Assembly: GCA_030068525.1 (NCBI GenBank)
Contig: JASJOS010000010.1
Span: 186,001 to 250,000, forward strand
Reading direction: 5' to 3'
DNA from: Xanthocytophaga flava
GTDB taxonomy: Bacteria > Bacteroidota > Bacteroidia > Cytophagales > 172606-1
Length of the DNA stretch: 64,000 nucleotides
This document shows, piece by piece, positions 16,607 through 24,245 of the stretch (positions are counted from its first letter, which is position 1; each line of letters opens with the position of its first letter). The notes under the pieces were generated by a model. It ran no database searches. It worked only from the letters and a program-made list of their open reading frames with translations, and was not told the DNA's origin. The translations under genes and the position numbers were made by a program.

Positions 16607-17173
16607 ATGAGAATTTTAGTAATAGATAACTACGATAGTTTTGTGTATAATCTTGTACACTATCTGCGTGAGATGGGGCATGAACCTGTGGTGTACCGTA
16701 ATGATAAAATTACCCTGGAAGAAGTAGATGCATTTGATAAGATTTTACTCTCTCCCGGACCAGGCATTCCATCAGAAGCTGGTATTATGCCTGAACTCAT
16801 TAAAAAATACGCGCCAACTAAAAGCATTTTGGGTGTATGTCTGGGGCATCAGGCAATTGGAGAGGCATTTGGAGGTACGCTGGAGAATATGACAGATGTG
16901 TTGCATGGTATTGCTACTCCTGCCTTTGTTCAAAAATCAGATGAACTTTTATTCGAAGGTATTCCCGCTCAATTCAACACTGGGCGTTACCATTCCTGGA
17001 CAGTTGTTTCAACGGATTTTCCTGAAAGCCTTGAGATTACGGCTGTTGATAATGAAGGTCGTATTATGGCACTGGCACATAAAACCTATGATGTTAGAGG
17101 AGTCCAGTTTCATCCGGAAAGCATCCTGACTGAACATGGGAAAAAGATGCTGGAAAACTGGTTGAGCAACTAG
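16607..17173 (+). CDS. trpG: anthranilate synthase component II (glutamine amidotransferase)
   Basis: 188 residues, class I glutamine amidotransferase supplying ammonia to TrpE. The opening VIDNYDSFVYNLVHYL is characteristic. The oxyanion segment LLSPGPGIPSEAG lies near residue 48. The nucleophile is C78 in LGVCLGHQAIGE. The remaining catalytic pair is in VQFHPESILT near residues 166-172. It is separated from trpE by the GNAT gene and the reversed toxin/antitoxin pair, so readthrough from trpE must cross antisense genes. Confidence 0.95.
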   Translation: MRILVIDNYDSFVYNLVHYLREMGHEPVVYRNDKITLEEVDAFDKILLSPGPGIPSEAGIMPELIKKYAPTKSILGVCLGHQAIGEAFGGTLENMTDVLHGIATPAFVQKSDELLFEGIPAQFNTGRYHSWTVVSTDFPESLEITAVDNEGRIMALAHKTYDVRGVQFHPESILTEHGKKMLENWLSN

Positions 17174-17197
17174 ATCCATCTGTTTGTTGATAAAACT

Positions 17198-17587
17198 ATG
17201 TCACAGATTAAGATTTTTGGGATAAAAGAACAGCTGCAACCTGTTCGTAATAGATTATCTGATACTATACATCAGTGTATAGTAGATGTTCTTCATCTGC
17301 CTATAGGTAAGAGGGCTCATCGGTTCTTCTATCTGGAAAAGGAGGATTTCTTCTTTCCTGAGGATCGGACGGAACAGTATACGATTATAGAAATTACTAT
17401 GATTGCCGGGCGAAAAACAGAAACAAAGAAGAGATTGATTCAGGAGTTATTCTATCGGATTGAAGCAGAGGTAGGAATTCGGAAGATGGATCTGGAAATT
17501 TGTATATATGAGCCTCCTGCCTGTAATTGGGGATTCAGAGGTATGAATGGCGATGAAATCCAACTAGACTATACAATAGGAGTCTAG
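17198..17587 (+). CDS. tautomerase family protein
   Basis: 129 residues with the pattern of the Tautomerase_2 group of the 4-oxalocrotonate tautomerase superfamily: DTIHQCIVDVLHLP, FYLEKEDFFFP, IIEITMIAGRKTETKKRLI and CIYEPPACNWGFRGM. The usual N-terminal catalytic proline is not at position 2 (the sequence starts MSQIKIFG), as in other Tautomerase_2 members. It lies 24 bases after trpG. The substrate is unknown and no role in tryptophan synthesis is known for the family. Confidence 0.75.
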   Translation: MSQIKIFGIKEQLQPVRNRLSDTIHQCIVDVLHLPIGKRAHRFFYLEKEDFFFPEDRTEQYTIIEITMIAGRKTETKKRLIQELFYRIEAEVGIRKMDLEICIYEPPACNWGFRGMNGDEIQLDYTIGV

Positions 17588-17700
17588 AGGAAAAGCCTAT
17601 TTGGGATTAATTGATTGTCAAATGTTTACAATTGTCTAAGAAGTAGTACTATATCTGTAATCATCGTAAAGATATTTTGTACTAACTCTTTTATAAAATT

Positions 17701-18462
17701 ATGGCGGCACTGGTCACCTTTGGAATTTGCTTAGCAATTGTTATTGTATTATTGATCATTCTTTCCCTTTTAATGGGGCCGGGATTCTTTATGGTAATAC
17801 TTATTTTACCTGTAATTGTAAGCGAAGGTATTACTGGAGAAACAGGGACCTTCAATCCCAATGGCAGTGGAAAAAAATCTCCTCTTTTTAACCTGTTGAT
17901 GGCCTTTTTTACTATAGCTCAGGTGTTGCTGGTTGCAGGATTGTTATTTGGCATTTATGTATTGATTGCAGGACTTCCGACAACAAGTAAAGAAGTCATT
18001 ACCAGCAGCCGGGAAGTATTATCATCTCTGCAAATTTATCGCCTGCAAACAGTGAATCTGTTGCTGTGGTTATTGACTGGCACATTTATCTGCATGTGGA
18101 TATTTAATATCATAAAGTTTGGTGAGCACATTAAAAATATGTCACCCATTACGATCTTTTGGGGTTATATCCTTCCTTTGTTAACCTATCCATTTGCTTT
18201 TTTGTTTCTGGTTACTACACATAAATATCTGGCTGAATATCCTAATGGAGATCAGCATATTGGCTTTTTTTCAAAAGCTGCAGGAGTGATATATAGTATT
18301 TACCTGTTTTCGTCACAGATACAAGCATTGATTACGTATGTTACCGTTTTACGAAGACACAATGCGCAACTGGGTTTTCAATACTGGTTTAGTCTGGGGG
18401 CAAGTTTGTTCTATAAAGTAGTTTTCATCTATTTCGTTGTTCGTATTCTAATGTCTTTATAG
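17701..18462 (+). CDS. multi-pass membrane protein of unknown function
   Basis: 253 residues with six to seven hydrophobic segments. The first two lie at about residues 5-45, followed by a polar loop with GETGTFNPNGSGKKS. Further helices are near 70-95, 120-140, 155-180, 195-215 and 230-250. No recognised domain. It starts 113 bases after the tautomerase gene and ends 15 bases before trpD, so it is likely co-transcribed with trpD. Confidence 0.6.
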   Translation: MAALVTFGICLAIVIVLLIILSLLMGPGFFMVILILPVIVSEGITGETGTFNPNGSGKKSPLFNLLMAFFTIAQVLLVAGLLFGIYVLIAGLPTTSKEVITSSREVLSSLQIYRLQTVNLLLWLLTGTFICMWIFNIIKFGEHIKNMSPITIFWGYILPLLTYPFAFLFLVTTHKYLAEYPNGDQHIGFFSKAAGVIYSIYLFSSQIQALITYVTVLRRHNAQLGFQYWFSLGASLFYKVVFIYFVVRILMSL

Positions 18463-18477
18463 TTTATTATTTTAAGT

Positions 18478-19464
18478 ATGAAAGAGATCTTAAATCATTT
18501 ATTAGCCTATAAAACCTTATCCAAGAAAGAAGCCCGGCAGGTATTGGTGGATATTGCTCAGGGAAAATATACTGCTGTACAGATTGCAGCCTTTATGACT
18601 GTATATATGATGCGTAGTATTACTGTGGAAGAACTGGAAGGATTTCGGGATGCCATGCTTGAACTATGTGTAGCATTAGATGTTGCAGATTTTGATCCGA
18701 TGGATGTTTGTGGCACAGGAGGAGATGGCAAGGATACCTTTAATATTTCTACACTTTCTGCCTTTGTGATTGCAGGAGCCGGACAAGCTGTTGTAAAACA
18801 TGGTAATTATGGTGTATCTTCTATTTGTGGGAGTTCAACGGTGATGGAATATCTGGGATATAAGTTTACAAATGATAAGGGACTGATCAACAAAAGTCTG
18901 GAAGAAGCAAACATTTGTTTTCTGCATGCACCATTGTTCCATCCGGCTATGAAAAATGTGGCTCCTGTTCGTAAAGAGCTAGGCGTGAAAACCTTTTTTA
19001 ATATGTTGGGACCGATGGTTAATCCAGCTTTTCCTAAAAAACAAATGGTTGGAGTCTATAGCCTTGAGATTGCTCGTTTATATGCGTATTTGTACCAACG
19101 TACAGATAAGAGTTTTTCTATCGTACATGCCTTGGATGGCTATGATGAAATATCTCTGACAGGGGATTTTAAAATTATTGGTAATCAAGCCGAAAAAGTT
19201 TTCTCTCCCAAAGACCTGAATTTGCAGATTGTACAAGCTGATGAAATTTTAGGTGGAAATTCTGTCGAAGAGTCTGCTAAAATTTTTATGAATGTACTTA
19301 CCAATAAAGCTACACCTGCACAGAAACAAGCAGTGCTGGCAAATGCTGCATTTGGGCTTCAGACTGCCAAGCCTGAGTTAACTGTACTAGAGGCTGTAGA
19401 ACTGGCGCGTGAAAGTCTGGAAAGTGGTCAAGCTTTACAAAGTTTTCAAAAATTGGTTGCCTGA
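18478..19464 (+). CDS. trpD: anthranilate phosphoribosyltransferase
   Basis: 328 residues. It transfers phosphoribosyl from PRPP to anthranilate. The PRPP/glycine loop CGTGGDGKDTFNIST lies near residue 78. VKHGNYGVSSICGSSTVMEYLG (in two overlapping family blocks), FLHAPLFHPAMKNVAPVRKELGVKTFFNMLGPMVNPA-type blocks and the HALDGYDEISLTG element follow. Near-complete length for the family. An intrinsic terminator about 250 bases downstream marks a transcription end before the Hcp-like gene. Confidence 0.96.
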   Translation: MKEILNHLLAYKTLSKKEARQVLVDIAQGKYTAVQIAAFMTVYMMRSITVEELEGFRDAMLELCVALDVADFDPMDVCGTGGDGKDTFNISTLSAFVIAGAGQAVVKHGNYGVSSICGSSTVMEYLGYKFTNDKGLINKSLEEANICFLHAPLFHPAMKNVAPVRKELGVKTFFNMLGPMVNPAFPKKQMVGVYSLEIARLYAYLYQRTDKSFSIVHALDGYDEISLTGDFKIIGNQAEKVFSPKDLNLQIVQADEILGGNSVEESAKIFMNVLTNKATPAQKQAVLANAAFGLQTAKPELTVLEAVELARESLESGQALQSFQKLVA

Positions 19465-19799
19465 GGATAGAATGGTCAATAGTAGATGATGAATAAGTAA
19501 ATTGTTGTTAATCAAGGATTCACAATACAGTGAACAGATAAAGGACAATACCAGGAATCTATTTAGCGTATTATAGTTACGGAACCTAAGGTGATTTCTT
19601 TCTGAATTCTAATTGTTTTTAGTTAATTTACTTTATTGAATCCTATTCGCAGAAATAGCAAAGACAATTCTTCTTAAAAGGAGATAATTTGTCTTTGTAA
19701 GAATTAGATAGAGACTGTTGTAAAACAGTCTCTTTTGAATTGCTGTCTATTGCTGTAAAATCTATAATTTGCTGCACGTTAATTTGTTGATTTTCTGAT
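19465..19799 (+). other. trpD-Hcp intergenic region
   Basis: 335 bases with no credible gene. It holds an AAAGACAA/TTGTCTTT imperfect hairpin around 19660-19700 and the strong terminator at 19711-19736. No promoter with a good TAnnTTTG box was found for the following gene. Confidence 0.6.
19711..19736 (+). terminator. intrinsic terminator after trpD
   Basis: GAGACTGTT, GTAA loop and AACAGTCTC form a 9-bp perfect stem followed by TTTT. It would separate the trpE-trpD transcript from the Hcp-like gene and trpC onwards. Confidence 0.85.
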
Positions 19800-20210
19800 A
19801 TGTATAAAATCCGCCTAGAATTGGATAAAAGAACATACGATTTGCAATCGTGTTATTACTCCTGTTACAATTCTCCACCCTCTGTGTCAGATTCTGAAGA
19901 TGATTACTATGCTGGTTCTCCTCATAGTATGACTTGGAATGTGAAACCTTCAAAGGTAGATCAGGAATTAATAGACTGGTGTACACTAACCCGGCAGGAA
20001 ACTAAAAGTGGAAAAATTACAATTTCAGAAGCAGAAAGTAATGCTCCACTTAAGATCATTACTTTTCAGCAGGCATTTTGTTCTGGCTTTAGTGAATCCA
20101 TTGATTCCAACTATGACTATAATCAAAGTCCTGTTACCATTACTGTAACAGTACAGACTATAAATGTCAGATTGCTTAATGCAGGAAGGGGCATTACCTA
20201 TCCAAACTGA
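19800..20210 (+). CDS. Hcp/TssD-like (type VI secretion tube-like) protein
   Basis: 136 residues. The beta-strand layout and signature (YKIRLELDKRTYDLQSCYYS, a WNVKPSKVDQELIDW block, SGKITISEAESNAPLKIITFQQAFC, then QSPVTITVTVQTINVRLLNAG) resemble Bacteroidota TssD/Hcp-like tube proteins, which open with a short ligand-like strand and carry an FxxA(Y/F) centre. It stands without any other T6SS gene in the window, followed 52 bases later by a coiled-coil protein. The assignment is by pattern; a moderately diverged family member is likely. Confidence 0.6.
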   Translation: MYKIRLELDKRTYDLQSCYYSCYNSPPSVSDSEDDYYAGSPHSMTWNVKPSKVDQELIDWCTLTRQETKSGKITISEAESNAPLKIITFQQAFCSGFSESIDSNYDYNQSPVTITVTVQTINVRLLNAGRGITYPN

Positions 20211-20262
20211 GCGTATCTGAGATAGAATTTGATGTGTTTATCTGGTTTGTATTATTTATAAC

Positions 20263-20661
20263 ATGAGCGATTTAGAATTTAATTCAGATTCCATTCATCC
20301 TGAGTATCAGGCTGTAGAGCGTACTATCAAGGAGATTGAAAAACAGTTGAAAATAGTTGAAATTAAAAAATTGTACATTCAGAGAGATTATTTAGACCAA
20401 CTGAATAAATACAATAAACTTCTTTTAAAGTTACGGGAACTCCAACTCGGAAAAGGAACAACTATGACAGCAGAAGCTGCTCGTAAACACCGAATTAAAG
20501 TATTAGAGCAAAAACTTATTGCCATGGGAGTACCTTCAGAACCGGACATGTCAGGACTGGAAGCCGAACGACTGGTACTGGATGCTAGATTGCAGGCACA
20601 TATGAAAATCAATGCTTCATTGCTGGCTTCTGATGCTATTCGGCGTGAACGTTGGAATTAA
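20263..20661 (+). CDS. coiled-coil protein of unknown function
   Basis: 132 residues, almost entirely charged helix. Residues about 12-70 (VERTIKEIEKQLKIVEIKK ... LNKYNKLLLKLRELQLG) show heptad-like spacing of Leu/Ile. The second half (RKHRIKVLEQKLIAMGVPSEPDMSGLEAERLVLDARLQAH) continues the pattern after a short break. No named family. Its position directly after the Hcp-like gene suggests co-expression and perhaps a role as an adaptor, which is inference. Confidence 0.6.
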   Translation: MSDLEFNSDSIHPEYQAVERTIKEIEKQLKIVEIKKLYIQRDYLDQLNKYNKLLLKLRELQLGKGTTMTAEAARKHRIKVLEQKLIAMGVPSEPDMSGLEAERLVLDARLQAHMKINASLLASDAIRRERWN

Positions 20662-20728
20662 TTGTGTCTAAAATAAAGACATACCGAATACTAATTTCCC
20701 TGTAACCTGGATTCTGAAATGTAAGATT

Positions 20729-21529
20729 ATGAATATTCTAGATGAAATTATTGCCCATAAAAAAGGTGAAGTAGCAGAACGCAAATCTCTGACTGCTGTC
20801 TCTGTATTGGAAAAGAGTGATTTATTTGGGCGCAAAATAGTATCGTTAAGAGAGTCACTATTGAACCCTGAGAAGAGTGGAATCATTGCTGAACATAAAC
20901 GTAAATCACCTTCCAAGGGAGTAATTAACCAACAAGTTTCAGTAGAACAAGTAACTATTGGTTATACTCAAGGTGGTGCTTCTGCATTGTCAGTGCTTAC
21001 TGATCAAAAATATTTTGATGGAAGAGATGAGCACATTTTGCGTGCTCGTAAAGCCAATCCGTATATACCTATTTTGCGGAAGGACTTTGTGATTGATGAG
21101 TATCAGTTAATTGAAGCAAAAAGCTTGGGTGCAGATATTATTTTGTTGATTGCCGCTAATCTTACGCCAGACCAATGTAAACAACTGGCCAAAGCTGCTA
21201 AAGCGTTGACATTGGAGGTATTGCTGGAAGTGCATAATCTGGAGGAATTAGAATCTTCTGTAAATGAATATATAGATGTGATTGGGGTAAATAACCGTGA
21301 TCTTAAGCGGATGAAAACAGACATCAACATCTCCAAAGAACTTTCAGAACGTATTCCGAAAGAGTTTCTAAAGATTTCAGAAAGTGGCATTCATCTTCCG
21401 GAAGTTTTACAGGATCTGAGACATAACTATGGATACAATGGTTTTTTGATAGGAGAATATTTTATGCAGCATTCTGATCCTGGAGTTGCGTTTTCTAACT
21501 TTGTTGCTGATATAAAGCAAATGGCTTAG
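20729..21529 (+). CDS. trpC: indole-3-glycerol phosphate synthase
   Basis: 266 residues, TIM barrel. Family motifs: ILDEIIAHKKGEVAERK at the start, IIAEHKRKSPSKG (catalytic Lys) near residue 52, SVLTDQKYFDG, ILRKDFVIDEYQL, ILLIAANL, EVLLEVHNLEELE, IGVNNRDLKRM, and SESGIHLPE near the C-terminus. It is monofunctional; TrpF is separate. Starts 67 bases after the coiled-coil gene. Confidence 0.96.
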   Translation: MNILDEIIAHKKGEVAERKSLTAVSVLEKSDLFGRKIVSLRESLLNPEKSGIIAEHKRKSPSKGVINQQVSVEQVTIGYTQGGASALSVLTDQKYFDGRDEHILRARKANPYIPILRKDFVIDEYQLIEAKSLGADIILLIAANLTPDQCKQLAKAAKALTLEVLLEVHNLEELESSVNEYIDVIGVNNRDLKRMKTDINISKELSERIPKEFLKISESGIHLPEVLQDLRHNYGYNGFLIGEYFMQHSDPGVAFSNFVADIKQMA

Positions 21530-21592
21530 TGTCAGGTGTTTGTGTGTTGAGTTGGAAAAGTTATATCCCTCGTTTCAAGTTGTTGGTTGCTA

Positions 21593-21623
21593 TTGGATTT
21601 CTATAAGAAAAATCTTACTTTCG
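21593..21623 (+). promoter_or_regulatory. candidate promoter of trpF
   Basis: TTG at 21593-21595, a 20-base spacer and TACTTTCG at 21616-21623, one base off TAnnTTTG. It lies in the 146-base gap between trpC and trpF and may add an internal promoter. Confidence 0.35.
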
Positions 21624-21675
21624 TACAAAATTCAGAAACTGTAACGGTTTTTTCTCCCAACAAAATACACTTGGT

Positions 21676-22329
21676 ATGCTTAAAATCAAAGTCTGTGGAA
21701 TGAGGGATTCTGCTAATATTCAGTCGGTATTGGCTTTAGATCCTGATTTTATGGGATTTATCTTCTTTGAAAAATCTCCACGTAATGTAGGGGAGGAGTT
21801 AGATGCAGAACTTTTGAAGTCTTTTCCCAAAACGACTAAAAAGGTGGGTGTATTTGTCAATGCTCATCCGGACTTGATCCTGAAAAATGTAAAGAAATAC
21901 AATCTTGATATTGTTCAACTTCATGGAGAGGAGCTTCCAGATGTAGGCAAGAATATACGAAACAGGGGCATTACCGTTATCAAAGCCTTTAATCTGGATG
22001 AAAATTTTAATTTTGCACGTCTGAATAATTATAAGCCTCATTGTGACTATTTTTTGTTTGATGCAAAGGGGGCTGCACAGGGAGGCAACGGGATTACATT
22101 TGACTGGAATCTGTTGCAGCGATATGATAATGAAAAGCCTTTTTTCCTGAGTGGAGGATTAAACATAGAGAGTTTAGATGCTATTGTTGCTCTAAAGAAT
22201 AAAGGATTAAATTTATATGGGGTAGATATCAATAGTCAATTTGAGGTCAGTCCAGGCATAAAGAATGTAGAGAAAGTAAAAGAGTTTATTGACAAGTTGC
22301 ATGTAGCGTTTAAAGAAACACTGGCATAA
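21676..22329 (+). CDS. trpF: phosphoribosylanthranilate isomerase
   Basis: 217 residues, TIM barrel. KVCGMRDSANIQSVLALDPDF contains the catalytic Cys in KVCG near residue 6. FIFFEKSPRNV, VGVFVNAHPDLI, DIVQLHGEE, DYFLFDAKGAAQGGNG (catalytic Asp) and PFFLSGGLN match the family order, ending with GVDINSQFEVSPGIKNVEKV. Separate from trpC, as in many Bacteroidota. Confidence 0.96.
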   Translation: MLKIKVCGMRDSANIQSVLALDPDFMGFIFFEKSPRNVGEELDAELLKSFPKTTKKVGVFVNAHPDLILKNVKKYNLDIVQLHGEELPDVGKNIRNRGITVIKAFNLDENFNFARLNNYKPHCDYFLFDAKGAAQGGNGITFDWNLLQRYDNEKPFFLSGGLNIESLDAIVALKNKGLNLYGVDINSQFEVSPGIKNVEKVKEFIDKLHVAFKETLA

Positions 22330-22530
22330 ATAGAGAGATAGAGTAGAGAAGGGATGCAAAGGCATCAGAATAATTATTCATTAAATAGATAACTGGAGGA
22401 TACTGTTGATCAGTATGTATAGGTTGGTGTTAGGAAAAGGCTTTGTTAATTTAATAACTGGATAGTGCTATATCTCTCATTTATCTAATATTGTATAGAT
22501 ATTTTTACACATAATATTGCCTTCCTCCTG

Positions 22531-22546
22531 CAACAGTAAACTGTTG
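22531..22546. repeat. small perfect palindrome upstream of trpB
   Basis: CAACAGT-AA-ACTGTTG lies in the 270-base gap between trpF and trpB. It could be an operator or a small hairpin. The remainder of the gap shows no gene and no good promoter. Confidence 0.35.
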
Positions 22547-22603
22547 TTATTCTGCTAAGACTCTACATGGCTACGACTGATGTGATACACATAAGATGTT
22601 TTG

Positions 22604-23833
22604 ATGCAAGTTGGACCTAATAATTTTACACTAATGGAATTAATTGAGAAAAGTGCTTTTGCTGTAAATGAGCATGGATATTATGGCAGTTTTGGAGGGG
22701 CATATATTCCTGAAATGCTTTATCCAAATGCAGAAGAGTTAAAAGAAAACTACCTGAAGATTATTTATGATCCTAAGTTTCAGGAGGAGTTCCATACATT
22801 ATTGCGTGACTATGTTGGCCGGCCAACGCCTTTGTATTTAGCAAGTCGCCTGTCAGACAAATATAATGCGCAGATTTATCTTAAACGTGAAGACTTATGT
22901 CATACAGGCGCACATAAAGTCAATAATACAATCGGGCAGATCCTGGTAGCTAAACGTTTGGGTAAAAAACGAATTGTGGCTGAGACAGGGGCGGGACAAC
23001 ACGGAGTAGCCACCGCTACTGTATGTGCATTGATGGGGATGGAATGTATTGTTTACATGGGAGAAATAGATATTCAGCGACAAGCGCCTAATGTAGCTCG
23101 TATGAAAATGCTAGGCGCAGAAGTAAGGCCTGCAACATGTGGTAGTAAAACTCTAAAAGATGCTACCAATGAAGCCATGAGGCACTGGATTAACAACCCT
23201 GTTGATACCCATTATATTATTGGAAGTGTAGTTGGTTTCCATCCATTTCCTGATATGGTGGCCCGTTTTCAGTCAGTTATTTCCGAAGAGATTAAAAAAC
23301 AGTTACTGGAAAAAATAGGGAGAGAGAATCCTGATTATGTGATTGCTTGTGTAGGAGGCGGAAGCAATGCTGCTGGTGCTTTCTATCATTATCTGGATGA
23401 AAGTGATGTGAAATTGGTTGCTGCCGAAGCTGCCGGACAGGGGGTAAGCTCTGGACATTCTGCTGCCACAACATTTTTAGGTAAGCCAGGTATTTTACAT
23501 GGTAGCCGTACAATCTTAATGCAAACAGAGGATGGGCAGGTTACAGAGCCATACTCTATTTCCGCAGGTCTGGATTATCCCGGTATTGGGCCTATTCATG
23601 CACATTTGTTTGAAACGAATCGTGCGATCTTTGCTGCTATTACTGATCAAGAAGCGTTACAGGCTGGTTTGGAGTTAAGTAGAATGGAAGGAATTATTCC
23701 TGCCTTGGAGTCTTCACATGCTTTGGCTTATCTGAAATATATGAAGAACACAGGGAATGAAGTGATTGTGGTTAACCTTTCAGGCCGTGGAGATAAAGAT
23801 TTGGCAACGTATAGCAGAGAATTAGCGCTGTAA
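22604..23833 (+). CDS. trpB: tryptophan synthase beta chain
   Basis: 409 residues from the ATG at 22604 (a TTG three bases earlier is an alternative; an ATG at 22637 also precedes the conserved part). It condenses indole with serine using [23 protein letters not shown] is the conserved start. The PLP lysine is in [13 protein letters not shown] near residue 105. [36 protein letters not shown] (phosphate loop), GLDYPGIGP and LSGRGDKD complete the set. This is the canonical TrpB1 type that normally works with TrpA, yet no trpA follows. Confidence 0.96.
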   Translation: MQVGPNNFTLMELIEKSAFAVNEHGYYGSFGGAYIPEMLYPNAEELKENYLKIIYDPKFQEEFHTLLRDYVGRPTPLYLASRLSDKYNAQIYLKREDLCHTGAHKVNNTIGQILVAKRLGKKRIVAETGAGQHGVATATVCALMGMECIVYMGEIDIQRQAPNVARMKMLGAEVRPATCGSKTLKDATNEAMRHWINNPVDTHYIIGSVVGFHPFPDMVARFQSVISEEIKKQLLEKIGRENPDYVIACVGGGSNAAGAFYHYLDESDVKLVAAEAAGQGVSSGHSAATTFLGKPGILHGSRTILMQTEDGQVTEPYSISAGLDYPGIGPIHAHLFETNRAIFAAITDQEALQAGLELSRMEGIIPALESSHALAYLKYMKNTGNEVIVVNLSGRGDKDLATYSRELAL

Positions 23834-23857
23834 GATGCTTTCTTGAGAAAGTGAAAC

Positions 23858-23891
23858 AAAAAAAACATTACGTACAAGTAATGGTTTTTTT
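23858..23891 (+). terminator. terminator after trpB
   Basis: AAAAAAAACATTAC, a six-base loop and GTAATGGTTTTTTT form a stem with one mismatch, ending in seven T residues. It closes the trp cluster. Confidence 0.8.
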
Positions 23892-24156
23892 GTTTTTATA
23901 TAGTTGATTTTCTGGTATTTGTGATTTTTTATATGTAAATATATTTGTATAGAGATGCCAAAGGTAACTATTATAATAACAATATAGTGGGCTATATATT
24001 TAGTTTTATTTTATTGGTGTTACTTAGCTTAAGTATTTTTAGATATTTACTGTTTTTGTGTTTGTTGTTTTTAATATGTGTAATTTTTTATTTTTTATGA
24101 ATAATATTCTGTATTTTATATATTATACATTGTTAAAATTTCGTTATATGGTGTAT

Positions 24157-24185
24157 TTGTAAAATTTTATTCAGATTTAAGTTTG
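24157..24185 (+). promoter_or_regulatory. candidate promoter of the susC-susD operon
   Basis: TTG at 24157-24159, an 18-base spacer and TAAGTTTG (24178-24185), a full match to TAnnTTTG. The predicted transcript would start near 24192, about 54 bases before the susC ATG. Confidence 0.55.
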
Positions 24186-24245
24186 TTTTATGGTTTTTGT
24201 TTTGGTAAGTTCAGTACACCTTAACCTTAACTTCCAAACAAACTT

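Larger units (their letters stand above)
23834..24245 (+). other. AT-rich trpB-susC intergenic region
   Basis: 412 bases without a credible gene; very AT-rich. It contains the trp terminator (23858-23891) and a candidate susC promoter (24157-24185). No remnant of trpA is visible. Confidence 0.6.
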
